From Acidobacteriota bacterium (GTDB lineage: Bacteria > Acidobacteriota > Polarisedimenticolia > J045), in NCBI GenBank assembly GCA_030949985.1, contig JAUZRX010000058.1, positions 20,486 through 84,485 of the forward strand: a stretch of DNA of 64,000 bases. Reading direction: 5' to 3'. Under the pieces are notes generated by a model. It was not told where the DNA came from. It worked only from the letters and a program-made list of their open reading frames with translations, and did not search any database. This document shows positions 53,318-61,918 of the stretch, in pieces. How positions within the stretch are numbered: the first letter of the stretch is position 1; each line of letters begins with the position of its first letter. The translations under genes and the position numbers were made by a program.

Positions 53318-55825
53318 ATGGACGACATCGCCCAGCCCCCGTCGGAGGGGCCCGAACGCGACCGGGAAGATCTCTTGCGGCTCGCCTCCCTGGCCGCCCA
53401 CCAGTTGCGCTCGCCCCTCAACTCGATCCAGACCCTGCTGAGCACCGTGATCGGCGGCTTCGTCGGACCTGTCGATCCCCGCCAGCGCCAACTCCTCGAA
53501 AAGGCCGTGGCGAGCTGCGGCGACGGCATCCACCTGGTGGCGGACCTGATGCGCCTGCGCAGCCTGGAAGATCTCTCCGCCGAGAGCCTGGCGCCGGTCA
53601 ATCTCCTGTCGATCCTGGAATCCGTTCGGGAGCGGGTCTCCGAGCCGGCCCGGGAAAAGGAGATCGAGCTGTGCGACAAGGTGGAGGTGGCCGACCCGGC
53701 GGACGCTTGGGTGCGGGGTGATCCGGGGGCGGTGGAGGAGATCCTTTTCGTGCTGGCGGACAATGCCGTCAAGTACACTCCCCGGGGGGGGCGGGTGTGT
53801 TTCGAGATTCGCCGCGCCGGGTCCGAAGGCGGGGAACTGGAATTCGCCGTCGCCGACACGGGTATCGGGATTCCCGCCGAAATGCGGGAGCAGGTCTTCG
53901 ACGAGTTCTTCCGCGCGCCCAATGCCAGGGAGATGACCCGGGAGGGCTCCGGGCTCGGCCTGGCGTTCGCCCGGAGAGCGGCGCAAAGGCTCGGGGGCAG
54001 CCTGGCGCTGGAGACTGCCGAGGGCGGCGGGACGCGGGCGGTGCTGCGTCTCGAGCGCTGCCCGGAATGCGCCCAGGGCGACGCGGCCGGCGGACAGGCC
54101 CGCACGGCCGAAAAGGCGGCGACCTGGACCGCCGCCCGGCCCGTCAGCCGGCGGGTCGTGGTGGTCGGCGGTGTCGCCGCGGGCTCCAAGGTGGCGGCCA
54201 AGGTGATGCGGCTGGATCCGGACGCCGATGTCACCGTCGTCGAGCGGGGTCGGGCCCTGTCATACGCGGGCTGCGGGTTGCCCTACTACATCTCGGGGGT
54301 CGTGGCACGGCAGCGGGATCTGATCAGCACGCCCCTGGGGGAAGAACGGGATTCGGCGCTCTTTCACGACCTGCGTAACGTGCGCACCCTGGACCTGACC
54401 GAGGCCCTGGAGATCGACCGGCCGAAGCGCAAGGTGCGGGTGCGTTCGCTGGTGGACGGTCGCCGCCGCTGGCTGTCCTACGACGTGCTGGTGCTGGCCA
54501 CCGGGGCGTCACCGGTGATTCCGAAGATCGAAGGCGTGGATCTCGCCGGTGTCTACACCCTCCATGGTGTGGAGAGCGCCGAAGCGATCAAGGAAGAGTT
54601 GCGTTCGGGCGCGGCGAAGGACGTGGTCATCGTCGGTGCGGGGCTGCTGGGCTCGGAGATCACAGAGTCGGTGGCAGTCACCGGCGCCCGGGTCAGCCTG
54701 GTGGAAAAGCAAGAGCGGGTGATGGGGCTGATCGACCCGGACCTGGCCCTGTTGCTCGAGCGCCGGCTGTCGGCCAGCGGTGTGAAGATCGCCACCGGAC
54801 GGGAGGTGCTGCGGCTGGAAGGGGACGGCCGGGTCCAGCGGGTCGTGCTCGATGACGGCCGGGTACTGGCCTGCGACTTCGTGATCCTCGCCGCGGGAGT
54901 GCGGCCCAACGTGGAACTTGCTCTCCAGGCCGGCCTGGAACTGGGCCCCACCGGAGCGGTGGCCGTGGACGAGCGGCAGCTCACCTCCGATCCGCGGATC
55001 TACGCCGTGGGCGATTGTGCCGAACAGCGCCACCTGGTGACCGGTGAGCGGACCTGGATCCCCATGGGATCGACGGCTCTCAAGCAGGCGCGGGTGGCGG
55101 CGATCAACCTGTGCGGCGGAGACGATCGTTTCGAGGGCGTGGTGGGCAGCACGGTGATCAAGATTTTCGATCAGACCGTGGCCCGCACCGGGCTGGGGGA
55201 GCGCCAGGCGATCGAGGCCGGTTTCGACCCCGTCACGGCGATCGTGCCCAGCCTGGACTGCGCTCACTACATTCCCACGGCCCGGCCGATTCTGCTCAAG
55301 GTGGTCGCGGACCGCGCCAGCCGGAAACTGCTCGGTGTGCAGGGTATCGGGCGGGGCGACGTGGCCAAGCGGGTCGACGTGGCCGCGGTGGCGCTGACGG
55401 CGGAGATGAGTGTGGACCGGCTCTCCCACCTCGATCTCTGCTTCGCTCCGCCCTACGGCCTGGCCATCGACAGTCTGCTGGCGGCGGGCAACATCATCCG
55501 CAACAAGCTCGATGGGCTGTTTACGGGGATTTCCGCGGCGGCCATGCGCCGGCGACTCCAGTCCCCCGAACCGCCCTACGTGCTCGATGTGCGCCTGCCC
55601 TCGGCGTTCGAGGCCAAGCGCCTGCCGGGCAGCGTGAACATCCCGCTGGGCTCCCTGCGCGGCCGGCTCCACGAATTACCGGAGGATCGGCTCATCGTGC
55701 TCGTCTCCCGAACCGGGCTCAAGAGTTACGAGGCGGCGCTGATCCTCGTCGACCGCGGTTTCACCGACGTCACCCTGCTCGACGGTGGACTCGAAGCGTG
55801 GCCCTGGGCGCTCGAGCACCTCTGA
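53318..55825 (+). CDS. histidine kinase fused to CoA-disulfide-reductase-like flavoprotein and rhodanese
   Basis: 835 residues in one unbroken frame. Residues ~15-245 are a complete histidine kinase core with no separate sensor domain: H28 in AAHQLRSPLNS, N-box VLADNAVKY, G1 VADTGIGIP, F-box FDEFFRAP, G2 GSGLGLAFA. A linker with C248-P-E-C251 follows. Residues ~278-740 are an FAD/NAD(P)H-disulfide oxidoreductase of the CoA disulfide reductase/NADH oxidase group: FAD site VVVVGGVAAGSK, redox C319 in SYAGCGLPYY, nucleotide site VVIVGAGLLGSE (~435), IYAVGDCAE. Residues ~747-835 are a rhodanese domain (YVLDVRLPSAFE) in which the usual CxxGxRS Cys is S797 (VSRTGLKSY). Probably a redox- or thiol-responsive kinase; target regulator unknown. 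Confidence 0.9.
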   Translation: MDDIAQPPSEGPERDREDLLRLASLAAHQLRSPLNSIQTLLSTVIGGFVGPVDPRQRQLLEKAVASCGDGIHLVADLMRLRSLEDLSAESLAPVNLLSILESVRERVSEPAREKEIELCDKVEVADPADAWVRGDPGAVEEILFVLADNAVKYTPRGGRVCFEIRRAGSEGGELEFAVADTGIGIPAEMREQVFDEFFRAPNAREMTREGSGLGLAFARRAAQRLGGSLALETAEGGGTRAVLRLERCPECAQGDAAGGQARTAEKAATWTAARPVSRRVVVVGGVAAGSKVAAKVMRLDPDADVTVVERGRALSYAGCGLPYYISGVVARQRDLISTPLGEERDSALFHDLRNVRTLDLTEALEIDRPKRKVRVRSLVDGRRRWLSYDVLVLATGASPVIPKIEGVDLAGVYTLHGVESAEAIKEELRSGAAKDVVIVGAGLLGSEITESVAVTGARVSLVEKQERVMGLIDPDLALLLERRLSASGVKIATGREVLRLEGDGRVQRVVLDDGRVLACDFVILAAGVRPNVELALQAGLELGPTGAVAVDERQLTSDPRIYAVGDCAEQRHLVTGERTWIPMGSTALKQARVAAINLCGGDDRFEGVVGSTVIKIFDQTVARTGLGERQAIEAGFDPVTAIVPSLDCAHYIPTARPILLKVVADRASRKLLGVQGIGRGDVAKRVDVAAVALTAEMSVDRLSHLDLCFAPPYGLAIDSLLAAGNIIRNKLDGLFTGISAAAMRRRLQSPEPPYVLDVRLPSAFEAKRLPGSVNIPLGSLRGRLHELPEDRLIVLVSRTGLKSYEAALILVDRGFTDVTLLDGGLEAWPWALEHL

Positions 55826-55865
55826 GCCTTGACGTCCCGCACACGCTTCCGTGGAAGAGGCCGGA

Positions 55866-56771
55866 TCAGCGGGTTGCGGGATCTCCCGCGGTCGTCCGCC
55901 GGGAACGAAGGACATCGAGGTTGTAGAGGAGCAGAGCGCACCAGACGCCGCCGAAGGCGATGATCTCCGCGCCACGGGCCTGCTCTCCGTAGACCAGCAC
56001 CGCCAGCGCGAAGTGCAGCGACGGCGCCAGGTACTGCAGCAGGCCCATGGTGGCCAGCCGCAGGCGGCGTGCCCCGGCCACGTACCACAGCAAGGGCAGC
56101 GCGGTGACCGGACCGGCGGCCAGCAGGAGCAGGTCGGTGCTCCGGTCCACGTGCAGAAAGGCCAGCTCGCCGCGCAGGCCCATCACCACCAGGTAGCCCA
56201 GGGCCGCGGGCAGCAGGAGCAGCGTCTCGAGCAGCAGGCCCTCGGTCGCCTCCAGGCGCGATCGCTTGCGCAGCAGGCCGTAGAGGGCGAAGGAGCCGGC
56301 CAGCACCAGGGCCACCGCCGGCAGTTCTCCGCGGGCGACGGTGAGCAGGGTCACCGCCCCGGTGGCGACGCCCACCGCGCTCCACTGCAGCGGTCGGAGG
56401 TGCTCGCCCAGGACGAAACGTCCGAGCAACACGCTCAGCAGGGGATTGATGAAATAACCGAGGCTGGCTTGCAGCACCTGGTCGTTGAACACCGCCCAGA
56501 TGAAGATCAGCCAGTTGGTGGCGATCAGGGTGGTGGTGATGAAGACGGTCGGCGACGGGCGACGGGGCCAGGTGAAGGGTAAGCCCGCCGCCCGGGCGGT
56601 GACCAGCATCCAGCCCAGCAGAAGCAGCACGCACCAGGCCACCCGGTGAGCCAGCACCTCGAGGGGAGGGACGTGGTGGACGGCCTTGAAATAGACCGGC
56701 ACCAGGCCCCACCAGAGGTAGGCCGCCAGAGCGAAGATCACACCCTGGACCCGCGCCGGGGAAGAACCCAT
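55866..56771 (-). CDS. rarD: RarD-like EamA transporter
   Basis: 301 residues, about ten membrane helices. RarD-type blocks: AAYLWWGLVPVYFKAV, VLAHRVAWCVLLLLG, IATNWLIFIWAV, ASLGYFINPLLSVLLG, LLQYLAPSLHFALAVLVYGE. Substrate unknown; RarD of E. coli was named for a chloramphenicol phenotype. It lies 25 bases after the metal-permease gene in the same direction, so it may share that operon. It converges on the fusion gene. Confidence 0.9.
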   Translation of the reverse strand: MGSSPARVQGVIFALAAYLWWGLVPVYFKAVHHVPPLEVLAHRVAWCVLLLLGWMLVTARAAGLPFTWPRRPSPTVFITTTLIATNWLIFIWAVFNDQVLQASLGYFINPLLSVLLGRFVLGEHLRPLQWSAVGVATGAVTLLTVARGELPAVALVLAGSFALYGLLRKRSRLEATEGLLLETLLLLPAALGYLVVMGLRGELAFLHVDRSTDLLLLAAGPVTALPLLWYVAGARRLRLATMGLLQYLAPSLHFALAVLVYGEQARGAEIIAFGGVWCALLLYNLDVLRSRRTTAGDPATR

Positions 56772-56796
56772 GGAGTCGACGTCCTTTCCTTGGTGT

Positions 56797-57633
56797 TCAG
56801 GGCGAGGCTGGTCGCGTTTCGCTCCGGAAGGCCGTCAGCATCCAGGCCCCACCCAGCATCGCGCCGAGAACCACGACGATAGCGGGACCCGTCGGAAAAT
56901 CCCAATGGAAGGAGATCCCCAGGCCGAGGATGGAGCCCGCCACGCCGGCGGTCCAGCCGATCAGCAGGCGGGGCAGCATCCGTTCGGCGAAGAGGATCGC
57001 GATGCAGGCGGGAATCACCAGGTAGCTGAAGACCATCAGCACACCGCCGATCTCCACGGAGAAGGTGATGATCACGCCGAAGGAGAGGTAGAAAAGAAAG
57101 TCCCACCCGCGGACCCGCCAGCCCCGGCGCCAGGCCTCGGCGGGATCACGGGAGATCAGCATGAACCGCCGGCGCAGCAGCCAATGACACGCCCCCACGA
57201 TGGAGTAGATCGCCAGGTCCTTGAGCACCGTGGGCCAGGTCACCCAAAGCAGGCTGCCCGAGAGGGTTTCCTTGATGTGTTCGGCTCCTTCCGGGGCGCG
57301 GTCGGCGACCACGATGGCCAGTGCCGAGGCGACGACGAAGGCGATGCCGATCAAGGCCTCCTGGGGGATGCGTTCTTTTCGCTCGCGGCTGAGAGCGAAG
57401 AAAGCCGCCGCGAGGAAAGCGAAGCCCATCGAGTAGAGGGTCGATCCGGCTTCGCCGCCGTGATGCCCCAGGGCGAAGCCCACGACGGCGCCGAGAGCGG
57501 CGAACTGGGCGACGGCCAGGTCGACGAAGAGCACGCGACGCTCGATGATGTGCACCCCGAAGTAGGTGTGGATGCCCACCAGCACGAGGCAGGCGGCGAG
57601 GGGAGCGGCCATGAAGCTCAGCATTTCGGTCAT
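56797..57633 (-). CDS. metal ABC transporter permease (ZnuB/MntB type)
   Basis: 278 residues, about eight to nine helices, ABC-3 family. Blocks: GIHTYFGVHIIERRVLFVDLA (quoted in part), VAQFAALGAVVGFALG, SGSLLWVTWPTVLKD, FYLSFGVIITFSVEIGGVLM, FSYLVIPACIAILFA. Probably moves Zn2+ or Mn2+ across the inner membrane. The ATG at 57633 overlaps the binding-protein stop as ATGA, with GGAGGG just upstream. No ABC ATPase gene accompanies it in this window. Confidence 0.92.
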   Translation of the reverse strand: MTEMLSFMAAPLAACLVLVGIHTYFGVHIIERRVLFVDLAVAQFAALGAVVGFALGHHGGEAGSTLYSMGFAFLAAAFFALSRERKERIPQEALIGIAFVVASALAIVVADRAPEGAEHIKETLSGSLLWVTWPTVLKDLAIYSIVGACHWLLRRRFMLISRDPAEAWRRGWRVRGWDFLFYLSFGVIITFSVEIGGVLMVFSYLVIPACIAILFAERMLPRLLIGWTAGVAGSILGLGISFHWDFPTGPAIVVVLGAMLGGAWMLTAFRSETRPASP

Positions 57634-58646
57634 CGGCCCTCCCCGTTCCAGGCGGCGACCAGGCTCTCGATCCACAAGTCCACCAGGTCGAAGTAGGTGT
57701 CCGCCCCCGGCGCGCCTCCCACCGAGAGAGGAACGATGACGGGGTGGATGCCGGTCTTCGCCGCGATCTGTTCCGGCTTGCGTTTTTCGAAGTAGTTGGC
57801 GGCCAGCAGCACCTCGATGTTTTCGGTCTCGATCTTTCGGATCAGGCGCGAGACATGACCGGCGGTGGGCGGGATTCCCGGCTTGGGCTCGACGTAGTCG
57901 ACTACTTGCAGGCCCAGCAGGGTCGTCAGGTAGATCCAGTTCTTGTGGTAGCAGACGAGTTTGCGGCCCCACAGGCTGCGGGCCCGGCCGAGCCATCCGC
58001 CCAGCTTGTCGGACAGGCCCTGCGCTTCGAGGAAGGCGGGCAATCGGCCCTGGGCTGCGAGGGGGTCGAGGCTGGCGGAATCGAGGAACTCCAGCAGGGT
58101 TTCGCCGTACAGGCGCCGATCGATCTCGGCGCGAAACCGGGCCAGGCCTTCCCGGTAGCGGGGACAGGCGCCGGGATCGACCCGGCACAGGCCAGCCGCG
58201 ATGTTGCCGGCAATCGCCTTGGCCAGAATCGGAGAGGTGTGGATGTGGGGGTTGCCGTAGATATGCACGTCGCCGGCCGCCCGGGAGAGCGACGTGGGTT
58301 TGTCCAGCAACTCGACGCCGGCGGCCGCGGCGACGGATCCGGGGGCACCGTCCATGATGCGGCGGTTACCGGCCTTGTCGACCAGGACGGGGGCCCACAG
58401 CTCGAGGTCGAGGCCGGTGCTGACGAAGACGTCCGCCCGCCGCAGCATCAGGGCATAGGACGGCTTGGGGCGGATGAAATGGGCGTTGGCATGACCCGGC
58501 ACGATGGCCTGGGCGTGGACACGCTCTCCGCCGATCTCGCGCGCGATGGCGGCGTAGTCGGAGAGGGTCGTGACGACTTCCAACCGGGAGGCATGGGCGC
58601 CGGGGAAGGAAGCGAGGACTGCGAGACAAGTCGCCAGGCGTTGCAT
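57630..58646 (-). CDS. periplasmic metal-binding protein (ZnuA/TroA type)
   Basis: 338 residues with a signal peptide. Cluster A-1/C9 binding protein with probable ligands H56 (NAHFIRPKPSY), H134 (GNPHIHTSP) and H234 (CYHKNWIYL), and an acidic residue in AANYFEKRKPEQ as in the family's fourth ligand region. It lacks the long His-rich loop of many zinc-specific ZnuA proteins. Metal specificity (Zn or Mn) is open. It is coupled to the permease and preceded by the porin-like gene. Confidence 0.9.
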   Translation of the reverse strand: MQRLATCLAVLASFPGAHASRLEVVTTLSDYAAIAREIGGERVHAQAIVPGHANAHFIRPKPSYALMLRRADVFVSTGLDLELWAPVLVDKAGNRRIMDGAPGSVAAAAGVELLDKPTSLSRAAGDVHIYGNPHIHTSPILAKAIAGNIAAGLCRVDPGACPRYREGLARFRAEIDRRLYGETLLEFLDSASLDPLAAQGRLPAFLEAQGLSDKLGGWLGRARSLWGRKLVCYHKNWIYLTTLLGLQVVDYVEPKPGIPPTAGHVSRLIRKIETENIEVLLAANYFEKRKPEQIAAKTGIHPVIVPLSVGGAPGADTYFDLVDLWIESLVAAWNGEGR

Positions 58647-58662
58647 CTCTCTCTCCTCTCGG

Positions 58663-59961
58663 TCAGTAGTTTTCGTGCTTGTGGGGACCGGCGGCGATGG
58701 TCAGCTGCAAGCGAAACTCGCGATGAACGCCCGCCGGCCCCGCGTCCTGGTAGGCCCACTCCGCTCGCAGGCGGACGAACTCCGACTGCCACCAACTCAG
58801 GTAGGGGGTCCAGCCCCAGCCACGCCGGGCGCTGGCACGCGGGCCGTCGAGGCGGTCGTAACGCAGGCCGGTGATCCAGCGGGCCGACAGCCGCACCTGT
58901 CCGTAGAGATAGCCACTCCAGGAATCGATGGCGGGCGCGGCGTCCTGTTCGCGCCGGGAGCGCATCAGCAGGCCCCTGACGAGGACTTCCCGGTAGCGTC
59001 CGCGATGGGCTGGATACCAGTTCCAGGTCATATCCAGGGCGTCGAAGGTGTGCTGCAGGGGAAGGCCGGGGCTGGACCGCCCGGCGAGATGGTTCAGGCC
59101 CACTTCCAGGTAGGTGTCCGCGCCCAGGTCCCAGTAGTTCTTCAGCCGCAGCAGCCACGCCGGGCGCTCCCACTCCGCTCCGGCGAAGGCCGACTCGTTG
59201 TCGGCGTTGAAGACCTCCAGGCTCACTTCGTTGGCCGAGGCCCAGGGGCGTGGGATCAGCCAGTGGAGGAACAGGCCGGTGCCCGTCAGGCCTTCTTCCC
59301 CGAAGGCGGTGTCCAGGGCCCAGGGGTAGGTGGACTGGTCGAGGGCGTGAGCGTGGAAGCGGTTGAGCGTTCCGAACTGGGCACGCCTCTTGCCGGCGCT
59401 CAGGCTCAGACCGCCGGGCAGGTGGTGCCAGGTGACGTAGCCTTCCTCGAGTTCCGGACTCTCCCCCTCCGGTACGCCGAGGACGAAATGCAGCTTGGAG
59501 TACGGGTCGAGGTCGGAACGCAGATCGAGTTCCCAGTGTCCGGCGGAGAAGGCGTCGCGGGTGCTGTCGGAGGCCCGGTAGAACATGTCCCCGGTGATGG
59601 AGAGTTCAGGATTGAGGGCCGAGAGATTGCGGGTTCGGGATGTGGCGCCCGGGCTGATCGTCTCCGGCGCGTCTGATGGCCGGGCCGCGCGCCGCGCCGC
59701 CTCCCGCAAGCGCTCCCGTTCGGTTTCCCGGGCCTCCCGGCGGCCGGTTTCCTGGAGCCGGGCGAGTTGTTCCGAGACCTCCGCGAGCCGGCGGCGGAGT
59801 TCGGCGATTTCTTCCCGCAGTGTGGCGAGAGCCGCCTGTTCGTCCTTCGAGTCCGGGGATTCTGTCGCGGCTTCGGGAACTCGGCCCCCGTCGGCGATGG
59901 CAGGGGCGCACGGAACGATCCAGGCGGTCAGGGCTAGGGCGACGATCGGGCAGCGGAACAC
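58663..59961 (-). CDS. outer-membrane barrel protein of the metal-uptake operon
   Basis: 432 residues: a signal peptide, an N-terminal coiled coil (~40-95, Leu/Glu/Arg heptads), then a run of amphipathic beta strands (SALNPELSITGDMFYRA, WELDLRSDLDPYSKLHFVLG, and so on) predicted as an outer-membrane barrel. The last residues are HKHENY. Not TonB-dependent as far as can be seen. The GTG at 59961 has a perfect AAGGAGG at 6 bases. Its place directly before the metal-binding protein suggests a metal or metallophore porin (inference). Confidence 0.75.
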   Translation of the reverse strand: MFRCPIVALALTAWIVPCAPAIADGGRVPEAATESPDSKDEQAALATLREEIAELRRRLAEVSEQLARLQETGRREARETERERLREAARRAARPSDAPETISPGATSRTRNLSALNPELSITGDMFYRASDSTRDAFSAGHWELDLRSDLDPYSKLHFVLGVPEGESPELEEGYVTWHHLPGGLSLSAGKRRAQFGTLNRFHAHALDQSTYPWALDTAFGEEGLTGTGLFLHWLIPRPWASANEVSLEVFNADNESAFAGAEWERPAWLLRLKNYWDLGADTYLEVGLNHLAGRSSPGLPLQHTFDALDMTWNWYPAHRGRYREVLVRGLLMRSRREQDAAPAIDSWSGYLYGQVRLSARWITGLRYDRLDGPRASARRGWGWTPYLSWWQSEFVRLRAEWAYQDAGPAGVHREFRLQLTIAAGPHKHENY

Positions 59962-59993
59962 GGCACACCTCCTTGGGTGAAAACGGGAAACGT

Positions 59994-60013
59994 CTGCCGG
60001 CGGCGGCCGGCAG
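59994..60013 (-). promoter_or_regulatory. perfect 8-bp hairpin before the porin-like gene
   Basis: CTGCCGGC (59994-60001) and GCCGGCAG (60006-60013) flank a 4-base loop between the small His/Cys gene and the barrel gene. On the minus strand it is followed by ACGTTTCCCGTTTTC. It could be a partial terminator/attenuator or an mRNA-stabilising element. Confidence 0.45.
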
Positions 60014-60025
60014 CGCAGTGGGGGG

Positions 60026-60361
60026 CTACAAGGAGATGGCGGGGGGAGCGCGACCCTGGGGGAGCCGGAGGGGACGGAGCGGCTGCGGCGGGGAGGCGGG
60101 CGCTTCGAGGCGGACGCCGTCGACCCGGTGCGCGGCGGCGCGGGGCGTTTGGGGGTCGAGGGACGGAGCGTGGCTGACCAGGCAGGCGATGCATGAACCC
60201 GGGTGGGCCTGCTGCGCCGGCTCCGGGGCGGACAGGTGCTGACCGGCGTCGGCCGGGGCCGGCTGCCGATGGGTGTGGGGTAGGGCGCCGAGCATGGAGG
60301 CCGAAACGACCGCCAGGGCCAGCAGGCCGGCGAGCCAGCGGCTTTTTACCAAGCTTCCCAT
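60026..60361 (-). CDS. small exported His/Cys-rich protein
   Basis: 111 residues from the ATG at 60361, not recognised with certainty. A signal peptide or N-terminal helix (SRWLAGLLALAVVSASMLG) is followed by a short region with PHTH, QHL, QQAH and SCIACLVSH, a pattern suited to metal binding and resembling small DUF2946-like exported proteins. The tail is Pro/Arg-rich. It opens the metal-uptake gene series. No strong ribosome site is visible, so the start is less certain. Confidence 0.6.
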   Translation of the reverse strand: MGSLVKSRWLAGLLALAVVSASMLGALPHTHRQPAPADAGQHLSAPEPAQQAHPGSCIACLVSHAPSLDPQTPRAAAHRVDGVRLEAPASPPQPLRPLRLPQGRAPPAISL

Positions 60362-60449
60362 GGTCGGATGATGCCCGAGGTCGGGGCGCGGGGCTACCTC
60401 CTCCCGGGAGGCTGCGCCCGGAGCGGCGGCGGCCGTTCCGGGCGCCGAC

Positions 60450-60478
60450 TTGTCGAACCCCCGTCGGGCCGGGATAAT
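60450..60478 (+). promoter_or_regulatory. predicted sigma70-like promoter of the beta-oxidation pair
   Basis: TTGTCG (60450-60455), an exact 17-base spacer and GATAAT (60473-60478) lie 90 bases before the dehydrogenase ATG. Five of six bases match in the -10 box; in the -35 box the TTG trio is present. Confidence 0.5.
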
Positions 60479-60567
60479 CGGGGCGTAAGTCCTTACCGCA
60501 AGCACCTGGACCACGGATGCGCCACCGCCTTCGCCGCGGAAGGCGCTTTCCCCGCAGGAGAAGATCA

Positions 60568-61905
60568 ATGGACCTCGACAAGAAGCTCACCCACGTGGCC
60601 GTGGTGGGGGCCGCGGGCAAGATGGGCAGCGGCATCACTCTGCTGCTGGCCCAGGAAATGGCGCGGCTCTCCCTGCTGCCGGAGAACCGGGATCGCCTGT
60701 TCCGCCTCGACGCGGTCGATCTCGACCCGAAGGCCCTCCGGGGATTGCAGGACTACGTCCGGGCCCAGGCGGTGAAGACGGCCGAAAAGACCGCCGTGGG
60801 TCTGCGCGATCTGTATGCCGACCGGGCCGACCTGGTGGAGAACGAGCAGATCATCGGCGACTACGTGGACCGGGTCTGCTCGATCGTCTGGCCCACCACC
60901 GAGATCGCCGCCTGCCGCGGGGCCGAACTGGTCTTCGAGGCCATCGTCGAGAAGGTGGAAGTCAAGGCCAAAGTCTTCTCCCGGCTCAAGGACCTCTGTC
61001 CCGACGCCTTCTTCTTCACCAACACCTCCTCCGTGCCCATCGGCCTGATCGACCAGCAGGCGGGGCTCGGCGGCCGGGTGATCGGCTTCCACTTCTACAA
61101 CCCGCCCCCGGTGCAGAAACTGGTGGAGATCATCCGCGCCGAGAGCACCACCGACCCGGTGGCGGAGGTGGCCGAGGCGGTAGGCAAGCGGCTGCGCAAG
61201 ACCCTGATTCCCTCTCATGACGTGGCGGGTTTCATCGGCAACGGGCACTTCATCCGTGACGGCCTGCATGGTCTGGCCGAGGCCCGGCGCCTGGCCGCCG
61301 AGTACGGCTGGGTCGAGGCTGTGACCATGGTCAACCGGGTCAGCCAGGACTGGCTGCTGCGGCCGATGGGTATTTTTCAGCTCATCGACTACGTGGGGAT
61401 CGACGTTTTCCGTTTCATCGAAGAGGTGATGGATCGGCACCTGGACGAGGACCTGCTCGACCCCACCATCGAGCGGATGATCTCCCTCGGCGTGCTGGGC
61501 GGGCAGTACCCGAGCGGCGCCCAGAAGCCCGGCTTCTTCGAATACCAGAAGGGAAAGATCACCGCGGTCTACGATCCGGAGAAGAAGCAGTACCGCCCCC
61601 TCGAGCCCGGGGGATGGACGGCGAAGGTGGACGCGGCCCTCGGGCCCCTTCCCGAAGGTTTCCGGCCCTGGAAGGCCCTGTTGCGGGCCCCCGACCGCAA
61701 GGCGGCTCTCGAGGCGCACTTCGCCGCCATCGCCTCCCAGGACACCCTGGGGGCGAAGCTGGCCCGGGCCTACGTGCAACGTTCGCGGGAGATCGGTCAG
61801 GCTCTGGTGGACGACGGCGTGGCTTTCGATGCCGAGGGCGTCAACGGCGTGCTGACCTCGGGTTTCTTCCACCTCTACGGTCCGATCAACGATTACTGCA
61901 AGTGA
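60568..61905 (+). CDS. 3-hydroxyacyl-CoA dehydrogenase
   Basis: 445 residues, cytosolic, NAD-dependent oxidation of 3-hydroxyacyl-CoA. Rossmann site VAVVGAAGKMGSGITLLLAQ; ELVFEAIVEKVEVK; TNTSSVPIG; catalytic His in GFHFYNPPPVQKLVEII with the paired Glu; then VAGFIGNGHFIRDGL and a second-domain block MGIFQLIDYVGIDVF. Longer than the ~290-residue stand-alone enzymes because of an N-terminal insert and an extended C-terminal domain; there is no hydratase domain. GCAGGAGA precedes the ATG. It is followed after 13 bases by the thiolase gene. Confidence 0.92.
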   Translation: MDLDKKLTHVAVVGAAGKMGSGITLLLAQEMARLSLLPENRDRLFRLDAVDLDPKALRGLQDYVRAQAVKTAEKTAVGLRDLYADRADLVENEQIIGDYVDRVCSIVWPTTEIAACRGAELVFEAIVEKVEVKAKVFSRLKDLCPDAFFFTNTSSVPIGLIDQQAGLGGRVIGFHFYNPPPVQKLVEIIRAESTTDPVAEVAEAVGKRLRKTLIPSHDVAGFIGNGHFIRDGLHGLAEARRLAAEYGWVEAVTMVNRVSQDWLLRPMGIFQLIDYVGIDVFRFIEEVMDRHLDEDLLDPTIERMISLGVLGGQYPSGAQKPGFFEYQKGKITAVYDPEKKQYRPLEPGGWTAKVDAALGPLPEGFRPWKALLRAPDRKAALEAHFAAIASQDTLGAKLARAYVQRSREIGQALVDDGVAFDAEGVNGVLTSGFFHLYGPINDYCK

Positions 61906-61918
61906 GGGAGCGTTCGCG

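Noticed and set aside
54060..54160. Two separate genes (kinase, then reductase) instead of a fusion
   Set aside because: No stop in frame, no ribosome site and no suitable start before the FAD motif.
53188..54234. Upstream extension of the ICMT-like frame
   Set aside because: Ser/Arg-rich antisense shadow of the kinase-flavoprotein gene; TTG 53187 has a strong ribosome site.
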